Position numbers and translations under genes: made by a program. Of a stretch of DNA of 64,000 nt, positions 34,156 to 46,212 are shown piece after piece. This stretch comes from Bugulina stolonifera (taxonomy: Eukaryota > Bryozoa > Gymnolaemata > Cheilostomatida > Bugulidae), in the NCBI GenBank assembly GCA_935421135.1, contig OW285190.1, forward strand, positions 434,001-498,000, in the 5' to 3' direction. The notes below the pieces were generated by a model. It searched no databases, was not told the DNA's origin, and saw nothing but the letters and a program-made list of their open reading frames with translations. Position 1 is the stretch's first letter, and every line of letters starts with the position of its first letter.

Positions 34156-37100
34156 AGTGACTGAAACACATTGTTGCACACAGCAATTTGGTACAAAACA
34201 CAATGAAAACTCACTTTCATGCAATATTGAACATCTTTTGCTAGTTTACAAACTAATAACTCAAGTGAATTTGCCAAAAATCACAAATTTGACATTATGT
34301 TTCATGTTTACAAAGTTGAATATTGTATGGAAAGTACTGTTTTATTGATTTTCATTCAAATAAGGCATTCTGAACATTGCAAAAGTGACTGAAACACATT
34401 GTTACAAACAGCAATTTGGTACAAAACACACTTAAAACTTACTCTCATGCAATATTGAACATCTTTTACTAGTTTACAAACTAATAACTCAAGTGAATTT
34501 GCCAAAAATCACAAATTTGACATTATGTTTCATGTTTGCAAAGTTGAATATTGCTTGCAAAGCCATGTTTTTTGATTTTTATTCAAATTATGGAGTCTGA
34601 ACATTGCAAAAGTATATGAAACACATTGTTGCACACAGCAATTTGGTACAAAACACACTGAAAACTTACTTTCATTCAATATTGAACATCTTTTAGTAGT
34701 TTACAATCTAATAACTCAAGTGAATTTGTTAAAAATCACAAGTTTGACATGATGTTTCATGTTTGCAAAGTTGAATATTGCTTGCAAAGCCCTGTTTTAT
34801 TGATTTTTATTCAAACTATGCAGTCTGAGCATTGCAAGAGTGAATGAAACACATTGTTGCACACAGCAATTTGGTACAAACCACAATGAAAACTTACTTT
34901 CATGCAATATTGAACATCTTTTACTAGTTTACAAACTAATAACTCAAATGAATTTGTCAAAAATCCCGAATTTGACATTATGTTTCATGTTTGCAAAGTT
35001 AAATATTGTATGCAAAGTCATGTTTTATTGATTTTCATTCAAATTATGCATTCTGAACATTGCAAAAGTGAATGAAACACATTGTTGCACACAGCAATTT
35101 GGTACAAAACACAATGAAAACTTACTTTCATGCAATATTGAACATCTTTTACTAGTTTACAAACTAATAACTCAAGTGAATTCGCCAAAAATCACAAATT
35201 TGACATTATGTTTCATGTTTGCAAAGTTGAATATTGCTTGCAAAGCCATGTTTTGTTGATTTTTATTCAAATTATGCAGTCTGAACATTGCAAAAGTATA
35301 TGAAACACATTGTTGCACACAGCAATTTGGTACAAAACACAATGAAAACTCACTTTCATGCAATATTGAACATCTTTTACTAGTTTACAAACTAATAACT
35401 CAAGTGAATTTGCCAAAAATCACAAATTTGACATTATGTTTCATGTTTACAAAGTTGAATATTGTATGGAAAGTACTGTTTTATTGATTTTCATTCAAAT
35501 AATGCATTCTGAACATTGCAAAAGTGACTGAAACACATTGTTACAAACAGCAATTTGGTACAAAACACACTTAAAACTTACTCTCATGCAATATTGAACA
35601 TCTTTTACTAGTACAAACTAATAACTCAAGTGAATTTGCCAAAAATCACAAATTTGACATTATGTTTCATGTTTGCAAAGTTAAATTTGTATACAAAGTC
35701 ATGTTTTATTGATTTTTATTCAAACTATGCAGTCTGAGCATTGCAAGAGTGAATGAAACACATTGTTGCACACAGCAATTTGGTACAAACCACAATGAAA
35801 ACTTACTTTCATGCAATATTGAACATCTTTTACTAGTTTACAAACTAATAACTCAAATGAATTTGTCAAAAATCCCGAATTTGACATTATGTTTCATGTT
35901 TGCAAAGTTAAATATTGTATGCAAAGTCATGTTTTATTGATTTTCATTCAAATTATGCATTCTGAACATTGCAAAAGTGAATGAAACACATTGTTGCACA
36001 CAGCAATTTGGTACAAAACACAATGAAAACTTACTTTCATGCAATATTGAACATCTTTTACTAGTTTACAAACTAATAACTCAAGTGAATTCGCCAAAAA
36101 TCACAAATTTGACATTATGTTTCATGTTTGCAAAGTTGAATATTGCTTGCAAAGCCATGTTTTGTTGATTTTTATTCAAATTATGCAGTCTGAACATTGC
36201 AAAAGTATATGAAACACATTGTTGCACACAGCAATTTGGTACAAAACACAATGAAAACTCACTTTCATGCAATATTGAACATCTTTTACTAGTTTACAAA
36301 CTAATAACTCAAGTGAATTTGCCAAAAATCACAAATTTGACATTATGTTTCATGTTTACAAAGTTGAATATTGTATGGAAAGTACTGTTTTATTGATTTT
36401 CATTCAAATAATGCATTCTGAACATTGCAAAAGTGACTGAAACACATTGTTACAAACAGCAATTTGGTACAAAACACACTTAAAACTTACTCTCATGCAA
36501 TATTGAACATCTTTTACTAGTACAAACTAATAACTCAAGTGAATTTGCCAAAAATCACAAATTTGACATTATGTTTCATGTTTGCAAAGTTGAATATTGC
36601 TTGCAAAGCCATGTTTTGTTGATTTTTATTCAAATTATGCAGTCTGAACATTGCAAAAGTATATGAAACACATTGTTGCACACAGCAATTTGGTACAAAA
36701 CACAATGAAAACTCACTTTCATGCAATATTGAACATCTTTTACTAGTTTACAAACTAATAACTCAAATGAATTTGTCAAAAATCCCGAATTTGACATTAT
36801 GTTTCATGTTTGCAAAGTTAAATATTGTATGCAAAGTCATGTTTTATTGATTTTCATTCAAATTATGCATTCTGAACATTGCAAAAGTGACTGAAACACA
36901 TTGTTACAAACAGCAATTTGATACAAAACACACTTAAAACTTACTTTCATGCAATATTGAACATCTTTTACTAGTTTACAATCTAATAACTCAAGTGAAT
37001 TTGTTAAAAATCACAAATTTGACATTATGTTTCATGTTTGCAAAGTTGAATATTGCTTGCAAAGCCATGTTTTATTGATTTTTATTCAAACTATGCAGTC

Positions 37101-37341
37101 TGAACATTGCAAAAGTGAATGAAACACATTGTTGCACACAGCAATTTGGTACAAAACACAATGAAAACTTACTTTCATGCAATATTGAACATCTTTTACT
37201 AGTTTACAAACTAATAACTCAAATGAATTTGTCAAAAATCCGGAATTTGACATTATGTTTCATGTTTGCAAAGTTAAATATTGTATGCAATGTCATGTTT
37301 TATTGATTTTCATTCAAATTATGCATTCTGAACATTGCAAA

Positions 37342-37569
37342 AGTGAATGAAACACATTGTTGCACACAGCAATTTGGTACAAAACACACTGAAAACTTAC
37401 TTTCATGCAATATTGAACATCTTTTACTAGTTTACAAACTAATAACTCAAGTGAATTTGTCAAAAATCACAAATTTAACATTATGTTTCATGTTTGCAAA
37501 GTTAAATATTGTATACAAAGTCAAGTTTTATTGATTTTCATTCAAATTACGCATTCTGAACATTGCAAA
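37342..37569 (+). repeat. Monomer class Y (228 bp)
   Basis: Y has gcacac, ttgtcaaaaatcac, the unique aaatttaacatt, taaatattgtatac, tcaag and an attacgcattctg end. Copies: 45757, 52587, 55549, 57371, 59194, 62155. Six of seven follow a D2 and the seventh follows the A/D2 chimera; all are followed by Q or Q3. Confidence 0.91.
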
Positions 37570-37797
37570 AGTGACTGAAACACATTGTTACAAACAGCAA
37601 TTTGGTACAAAACACACTTAAAACTTACTTTCATGCAATATTGAACATCTTTTACTAGTTTACAATCTAATAACTCAAATGAATTTGTCAAAAATCACAA
37701 ATTTGACATTATGTTTCATGTTTACAAAGTTAAATATTGTATGCAAAGTCATGTTTTATTGATTTTCATTCCAATTATGCATTCTGAACATTGCAAA

Positions 37798-39391
37798 AGT
37801 GACTGAAACACATTGTTACAAACAGCAATTTGGTACAAAACACACTTAAAACTTACTTTCATGCAATATTGAACAGCTTTTAGTAGTTTACAAACTAATA
37901 ACTCAAGTGAATTTGTTAAAAATCACAAATTTGACATGATGTTTCATGTTTGCAAAGTTGAATATTGCTTGCAAAGCCATGTTTTATTGATTTTTATTCA
38001 AACTATGCAGTCTGAGCATTGCAAGAGTGAATGAAACACATTGTTGCACACAGCAATTTGGTACAAACCACAATGAAAACTTACTTTCATGCAATATTGA
38101 ACATCTTTTACTAGTTTACAAACTAATAACTCAAATGAATTTGTCAAAAATCCCGAATTTGACATTATGTTTCATGTTTGCAAAGTTAAATATTGTATGC
38201 AAAGTCATGTTTTATTGATTTTCATTCAAATTATGCATTCTGAACATTGCAAAAGTGAATGAAACACATTGTTGCACACAGCAATTTGGTACAAAACACA
38301 ATGAAAACTTACTTTCATGCAATATTGAACATCTTTTACTAGTTTACAAACTAATAACTCAAGTGAATTCGCCAAAAATCACAAATTTGACATTATGTTT
38401 CATGTTTGCAAAGTTGAATATTGCTTGCAAAGCCATGTTTTGTTGATTTTTATTCAAATTATGCAGTCTGAACATTGCAAAAGTATATGAAACACATTGT
38501 TGCACACAGCAATTTGGTACAAAACACAATGAAAACTCACTTTCATGCAATATTGAACATCTTTTACTAGTTTACAAACTAATAACTCAAGTGAATTTGC
38601 CAAAAATCACAAATTTGACATTATGTCTCATGTTTACAAAGTTGAATATTGTATGGAAAGTACTGTTTTATTGATTTTCATTCCAATTATGCATTCTGAA
38701 CATTGCAAAAGTGACTGAAACACATTGTTACAAACAGCAATTTGGTACAAAACACACTTAAAACTTACTCTCATGCAATATTGAACATCTTTTACTAGTA
38801 CAAACTAATAACTCAAGTGAATTTGCCAAAAATCACAAATTTGACATTATGTTTCATGTTTGCAAAGTTGAATATTGCTTGCAAAGCCATGTTTTGTTGA
38901 TTTTTATTCAAATTATGCAGTCTGAACATTGCAAAAGTATATGAAACGCATTGTTGCACACAGCAATTTGGTACAAAACACAATGAAAACTCACTTTCAT
39001 GCAATATTGAACATCTTTTACTAGTTTACAAACTAATAACTCAAATGAATTTGTCAAAAATCCCGAATTTGACATTATGTTTCATGTTTGCAAAGTTAAA
39101 TATTGTATGCAAAGTCATGTTTTATTGATTTTCATTCAAATTATGCATTCTGAACATTGCAAAAGTGACTGAAACACATTGTTACAAACAGCAATTTGAT
39201 ACAAAACACACTTAAAACTTACTTTCATGCAATATTGAACATCTTTTACTAGTTTACAATCTAATAACTCAAGTGAATTTGTTAAAAATCACAAATTTGA
39301 CATTATGTTTCATGTTTGCAAAGTTGAATATTGCTTGCAAAGCCATGTTTTATTGATTTTTATTCAAACTATGCAGTCTGAACATTGCAAA
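37798..39391 (+). repeat. Block X-A2-H2-V-T2-B2-C2
   Basis: Starts: X 37798, A2 38026, H2 38254, V 38482, T2 38710, B2 38936, C2 39164. It matches the beginning of the 6830-bp segment, including the acgcattg variant in B2. Its X has gaacagcttttagtag instead of gaacatcttttactag. Confidence 0.92.
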
Positions 39392-41203
39392 AGTGAATGA
39401 AACACATTGTTGCACACAGCAATTTGGTACAAAACACAATGAAAACTTACTTTCATGCAATATTGAACATCTTTTACTAGTTTACAAACTAATAACTCAA
39501 ATGAATTTGTCAAAAATCCGGAATTTGACATTATGTTTCATGTTTGCAAAGTTAAATATTGTATGCAAAGTCATGTTTTATTGATTTTCATTCAAATTAT
39601 GCATTCTGAACATTGCAAAAGTGAATGAAACACATTGTTGCACACAGCAATTTGGTACAAAACACAATGAAAACTTACTTTCATGCAATATTGAACATCT
39701 TTTACTAGTTTACAAACTAATAACTCAAGTGAATTTGTCAAAAATCACAAATTTGACATTATGTTTCACGTTTACAAAGTTGAATATTGCATGGAAAGTC
39801 ATGTTTTATTGATTTTCATTCAAATTATGCATACTGAACATTGCAAAAGTGAATGAAACACATTGTTACAGACAGCAATTTGGTACAAAACACAATGAAA
39901 ACTGACTTTCATGCAATATTGAACATCTTTTACTAGTTTACAAACTAATAACTCAAGTGAATTTGTCAAAAATCACAAATTTGACATTATGTTTCATGTT
40001 TGCAAAATTGAATATTGCTTGCAAAGCCATGTTTTATTGATTTTTATTCAAATTATGCAGTCTGAACATTGCAAAAGTGAATGAAACACATTGTTGCACA
40101 CAGCAATTTGGTACAAAACACAATGAAAACTTACTTTCATGCAATATTGAACATCTTTTACTAGTTTACAAACTAATAACTCAAGTGAATTTGTCAAAAA
40201 TCACAAATTTGACATTATGTTACATGTTTGCAAAGTTAAATTTGTATACAAAGTCATGTTTTATTGATTTTCATACAAATTACGCAGTCTGAGCATTGCA
40301 AAAGTGAATGAAACACATTGTTGCACACAGCAATTTGGTACAAAACACACCTAAAACTTACTTTCATGCAATATTGAACATCTTTTACTAGTTTACAAAC
40401 TAATAACTCAAATGAATTTGTCGAAAATCACAAATTTGACATTATGTTTCATGTTTGCAAAGTTAAATTTGTATACAAAGTCATGTTTTATTGATTTTCA
40501 TTCAAATTACGCATTCTGAACATTGCAAAAGTGACTGAAACACATTGTTACAAACAGCAATTTGGTACAAAACACACTTAAAACTTACTTTCATGCAATA
40601 TTGAACATCTTTTACTAGTTTACAAACTAATAACTCAAGTGAATTTGTCAAAAATCACAAATTTGACATTATGTTTCATGTTTACAAAGTTGAATATTGT
40701 ATGGAAAGTCATGTTTTATTGATTTTCATTCAAATAATGCATTCTGAACGTTGCAAAAATGACTGAAACACATTGTTACAAACAGCAATTTGGTACAAAA
40801 CACACTTAAAACTTACTTTCATGCAATATTGAACGTCTTTTACTAGTTTACAAACTAATAACTCAAATGAATTTGTCAAAAATCACAAATTTGACATTAT
40901 GTTTCATGTTTACAAAGTTGAATATTGTATGGAAAGTACTGTTTTATTGATTTTCATTCAAATAATGCATTCTGAACGTTGCAAAAGTGACTGAAACACA
41001 TTGTTACAAACAGCAATTTGGTACAAAACACACTTAAAACTTACTTTCATGCAATATTTAACATCTTTTACTAGTTTACAAACTAATAACTCAAATGAAT
41101 TTGTCAAAAATCCCGAATTTGACATTATGTTTCATGTTTGCAAAGTTAAATATTGTATGTTTTATTGATTTTCATTCAAATTATGCATTCTGAACATTGC
41201 AAA
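39392..41203 (+). repeat. Third copy of D-E-J-K-L-M-N-O (1812 bp)
   Basis: Starts: D 39392, E 39620, J 39848, K 40076, L 40303, M 40530, N 40758, O 40986. It has the same cacgtttac E variant as 24609 and 26649. It is an island of left-hand classes inside the right-hand part, offset 12,971 bp from 26421-28232. Confidence 0.95.
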
Positions 41204-42342
41204 AGTGACTGAAACACATTGTTGCACACAGCAATTTGGTACAAAACACACTTAAAACTTACTTTCATGCAATATTGAACATCTTTTACTAGTTTACAAA
41301 CTAATAACTCAAGTGAATTTGTCAAAAATCACAAATTTGACATTATGTTTCATGTTTGCAAAGTTGAATATTGCTTGCAAAGCCATGTTTTATTGATTTT
41401 CATTCAAATTATGCATACTGAACATTGCAAAAGTGAATGAAACACATTGTTACAGACAGCAATTCGGTACAAAACACACTGAAAACTTACTTTCATGCAA
41501 TATTGAACATCTTTTAGTAGTTTACAATCTAATAACTCAAGTGAATTTGTTAAAAATCACAAATTTGACATGATGTTTCATGTTTGCAAAGTTGAATATT
41601 GCTTGCAAAGCCATGTTTTATTGATTTTTATTCAAACTATGCAGTCTGAGCATTGCAAGAGTGAATGAAACACATTGTTGCACACAGCAATTTGGTACAA
41701 ACCACAATGAAAACTTACTTTCATGCAATATTGAACATCTTTTACTAGTTTACAAACTAATAACTCAAGTGAATTTGCCAAAAATCACAAATTTGACATT
41801 ATGTTTCATGTTTACAAAGTTGAATATTGTATGGAAAGTACTGTTTTATTGATTTTCATTCAAATAAGGCATTCTGAACATTGCAAAAGTGACTGAAACA
41901 CATTGTTACAAACAGCAATTTGGTACAAAACACACTTAAAACTTACTCTCATGCAATATTGAACATCTTTTACTAGTTTACAAACTAATAACTCAAGTGA
42001 ATTTGCCAAAAATCACAAATTTGACATTATGTTTCATGTTTGCAAAGTTGAATATTGCTTGCAAAGCCATGTTTTTTGATTTTTATTCAAATTATGGAGT
42101 CTGAACATTGCAAAAGTATATGAAACACATTGTTGCACACAGCAATTTGGTACAAAACACACTGAAAACTTACTTTCATTCAATATTGAACATCTTTTAG
42201 TAGTTTACAATCTAATAACTCAAGTGAATTTGTTAAAAATCACAAGTTTGACATGATGTTTCATGTTTGCAAAGTTGAATATTGCTTGCAAAGCCCTGTT
42301 TTATTGATTTTTATTCAAACTATGCAGTCTGAGCATTGCAAG
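41204..42342 (+). repeat. Second copy of F-G-A/S-T-U2 (1139 bp)
   Basis: Starts: F 41204, G 41432, A/S 41660, T 41888, U2 42115. It continues the offset-12,971 duplication of 28233-29371. Differences seen: F has gcacac instead of acaaac, and A/S has ttgcc and gtttcatgtttac instead of ttgtc and gtcttatgtctac. Confidence 0.93.
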
Positions 42343-43252
42343 AGTGAATGAAACACATTGTTGCACACAGCAATTTGGTACAAACCACAATGAAAACTTA
42401 CTTTCATGCAATATTGAACATCTTTTACTAGTTTACAAACTAATAACTCAAGTGAATTCGCCAAAAATCACAAATTTGACATTATGTTTCATGTTTGCAA
42501 AGTTGAATATTGCTTGCAAAGCCATGTTTTGTTGATTTTTATTCAAATTATGCAGTCTGAACATTGCAAAAGTATATGAAACACATTGTTGCACACAGCA
42601 ATTTGGTACAAAACACAATGAAAACTCACTTTCATGCAATATTGAACATCTTTTACTAGTTTACAAACTAATAACTCAAGTGAATTTGCCAAAAATCACA
42701 AATTTGACATTATGTTTCATGTTTACAAAGTTGAATATTGTATGGAAAGTACTGTTTTATTGATTTTCATTCAAATAATGCATTCTGAACATTGCAAAAG
42801 TGACTGAAACACATTGTTACAAACAGCAATTTGGTACAAAACACACTTAAAACTTACTCTCATGCAATATTGAACATCTTTTACTAGTACAAACTAATAA
42901 CTCAAGTGAATTTGCCAAAAATCACAAATTTGACATTATGTTTCATGTTTGCAAAGTTGAATATTGCTTGCAAAGTCATGTTTTATTGATTTTCATTCAA
43001 ATTATGCATTCTGAACATTGCAAAAGTGACTGAAACACATTGTTACAAACAGCAATTTGATACAAAACACACTTAAAACTTACTTTCATGCAATATTGAA
43101 CATCTTTTACTAGTTTACAATCTAATAACTCAAGTGAATTTGTTAAAAATCACAAATTTGACATTATGTTTCATGTTTGCAAAGTTGAATATTGCTTGCA
43201 AAGCCATGTTTTATTGATTTTTATTCAAACTATGCAGTCTGAACATTGCAAA
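42343..43252 (+). repeat. Block A/H2-V-T2 chimera-C2
   Basis: Starts: A/H2 chimera 42343, V 42571, T2 chimera 42799, C2 43025. The copy at 42343 starts with accacaatg (A) and finishes with aattcgcc and ttttgttg (H2), so A2 and H2 are collapsed into one monomer. The copy at 42799 has the T2 deletion but ends with a B-like tcatgttttattg and gcattctg, so T2 and B2 are collapsed too. Two monomers are lost compared with the A2-H2-V-T2-B2-C2 order. Confidence 0.9.
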
Positions 43253-45528
43253 AGTGAATGAAACACATTGTTGCACACAGCAATTTGGTACAAAACACAA
43301 TGAAAACTTACTTTCATGCAATATTGAACATCTTTTACTAGTTTACAAACTAATAACTCAAATGAATTTGTCAAAAATCCGGAATTTGACATTATGTTTC
43401 ATGTTTGCAAAGTTAAATATTGTATGCAATGTCATGTTTTATTGATTTTCATTCAAATTATGCATTCTGAACATTGCAAAAGTGACTGAAACACATTGTT
43501 ACAAACAGCAATTTGGTACAAAACACACTTAAAACTTACTTTCATGCAATATTGAACAGCTTTTAGTAGTTTACAAACTAATAACTCAGGTGAATGTGCC
43601 AAAAATCACAAATTTGACATTATGTTTCATGTTTGCAAAGTTAAATATTGTATACAAAGTCAAGTTTTATTGATTTTCATTCAAATTACGCATTCTGAAC
43701 ATTGCAAAAGTGACTGAAACACATTGTTACAAACAGCAATTTGGTACAAAACACACTTAAAACTTACTTTCATGCAATATGGAACATCTTTTACTAGTTT
43801 ACAATCTAATAACTCAAATGAATTTGTCAAAAATCACAAATTTGACATTATGTTTCATGTTTACAAAGTTAAATATTGTATGCAAAGTCATGTTTTATTG
43901 ATTTTCATTCAAATTATGCATTCTGAACATTGCAAAAGTGACTGAAACACATTGTTGCACACAGCAATTTGGTACAAAACACAATGAAAACTCACTTTCA
44001 TGCAATATTGAACATCTTTTGCTAGTTTACAAACTAATAACTCAAGTGAATTTGCCAAAAATCATAAATTTGACATTATGTTTCATGTTTACAAAGTTGA
44101 ATATTGTATGGAAAGTACTGTTTTATTGATTTTCATTCAAATAAGGCATTCTGAACATTGCAAAAGTGACTGAAACACATTGTTACAAACAGCAATTTGG
44201 TACAAAACACACTTAAAACTTACTCTCATGCAATATTGAACATCTTTTACTAGTTTACAAACTAATAACTCAAGTGAATTTGCCAAAAATCACAAATTTG
44301 ACATTATGTTTCATGTTTGCAAAGTTGAATATTGCTTGCAAAGCCATGTTTTTTGATTTTTATTCAAATTATGGAGTCTGAACATTGCAAAAGTATATGA
44401 AACACATTGTTGCACACAGCAATTTGGTACAAAACACACTGAAAACTTACTTTCATTCAATATTGAACATCTTTTAGTAGTTTACAATCTAATAACTCAA
44501 GTGAATTTGTTAAAAATCACAAGTTTGACATGATGTTTCATGTTTGCAAAGTTGAATATTGCTTGCAAAGCCCTGTTTTATTGATTTTTATTCAAACTAT
44601 GCAGTCTGAGCATTGCAAGAGTGAATGAAACACATTGTTGCACACAGCAATTTGGTACAAACCACAATGAAAACTTACTTTCATGCAATATTGAACATCT
44701 TTTACTAGTTTACAAACTAATAACTCAAATGAATTTGTCAAAAATCCCGAATTTGACATTATGTTTCATGTTTGCAAAGTTAAATATTGTATGCAAAGTC
44801 ATGTTTTATTGATTTTCATTCAAATTATGCATTCTGAACATTGCAAAAGTGAATGAAACACATTGTTGCACACAGCAATTTGGTACAAAACACAATGAAA
44901 ACTTACTTTCATGCAATATTGAACATCTTTTACTAGTTTACAAACTAATAACTCAAGTGAATTCGCCAAAAATCACAAATTTGACATTATGTTTCATGTT
45001 TGCAAAGTTGAATATTGCTTGCAAAGCCATGTTTTGTTGATTTTTATTCAAATTATGCAGTCTGAACATTGCAAAAGTATATGAAACACATTGTTGCACA
45101 CAGCAATTTGGTACAAAACACAATGAAAACTCACTTTCATGCAATATTGAACATCTTTTACTAGTTTACAAACTAATAACTCAAGTGAATTTGCCAAAAA
45201 TCACAAATTTGACATTATGTTTCATGTTTACAAAGTTGAATATTGTATGGAAAGTACTGTTTTATTGATTTTCATTCCAATTATGCATTCTGAACATTGC
45301 AAAAGTGACTGAAACACATTGTTACAAACAGCAATTTGGTACAAAACACACTTAAAACTTACTCTCATGCAATATTGAACATCTTTTACTAGTACAAACT
45401 AATAACTCAAGTGAATTTGCCAAAAATCACAAATTTGACATTATGTTTCATGTTTGCAAAGTTAAATTTGTATACAAAGTCATGTTTTATTGATTTTTAT
45501 TCAAACTATGCAGTCTGAGCATTGCAAG
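43253..45528 (+). repeat. 10-monomer segment D2-R-Q1-S-T-U2-A2-H2-V-TK (2276 bp)
   Basis: Starts: D2 43253, R 43481, Q1 43709, S 43937, T 44165, U2 44392, A2 44620, H2 44848, V 45076, TK 45304. Order and length equal 33472-35747 (offset 9,781) and 48717-50992. R here has ctcaggtgaatgtgcc and gaacagctttt, and S has catgaaa-free private changes such as atcataaat. Confidence 0.93.
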
Positions 45529-46212
45529 AGTGAATGAAACACATTGTTGCACACAGCAATTTGGTACAAACCACAATGAAAACTTACTTTCATGCAATAT
45601 TGAACATCTTTTACTAGTTTACAAACTAATAACTCAAATGAATTTGTCAAAAATCCGGAATTTGACATTATGTTTCATGTTTGCAAAGTTAAATATTGTA
45701 TGCAATGTCATGTTTTATTGATTTTCATTCAAATTATGCATTCTGAACATTGCAAAAGTGAATGAAACACATTGTTGCACACAGCAATTTGGTACAAAAC
45801 ACAATGAAAACTTACTTTCATGCAATATTGAACATCTTTTACTAGTTTACAAACTAATAACTCAAGTGAATTTGTCAAAAATCACAAATTTAACATTATG
45901 TTTCATGTTTGCAAAGTTAAATATTGTATACAAAGTCAAGTTTTATTGATTTTCATTCAAATTACGCATTCTGAACATTGCAAAAGTGACTGAAACACAT
46001 TGTTACAAACAGCAATTTGGTACAAAACACACTTAAAACTTACTTTCATGCAATATTGAACATCTTTTACTAGTTTACAATCTAATAACTCAAGTGAATT
46101 TGTCAAAAATCACAAATTTGACATTATGTTTCATGTTTACAAAGTTAAATATTGTATGCAAAGTCATGTTTTATTGATTTTCATTCAAATTATGCATTCT
46201 GAACATTGCAAA
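45529..46212 (+). repeat. Block A/D2-Y-Q
   Basis: Starts: A/D2 chimera 45529, Y 45757, Q 45985. The first copy opens with the A marker accacaatg and ends with the D2 markers ccgg and caatgtc. It jumps from the A2 position to the D2 position and skips the H2-V-T2-B2-C2 stretch present at 35976-37113. Confidence 0.92.

Larger units (their letters stand above)
30968..37797 (+). repeat. 30-monomer segment, copy 1 (6830 bp)
   Basis: The order is X-A2-H2-V-T2-B2-C2/H2-V-T2-B2-C2-D2-R-Q1-S-T-U2-A2-H2-V-TK-A2-H2-V-T2-B2-C2-D2-Y-Q. Key starts: X 30968, A2 31196, T2 31880, B2 32106, C2/H2 32334, T2 32790, D2 33472, R 33700, Q1 33928, S 34156, T 34384, U2 34611, A2 34839, TK 35523, A2 35748, D2 37114, Y 37342, Q 37570. 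The length is 30 x 228 minus 10 (three T2, one T, one TK). The segment recurs complete at 46213-53042. Confidence 0.94.
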
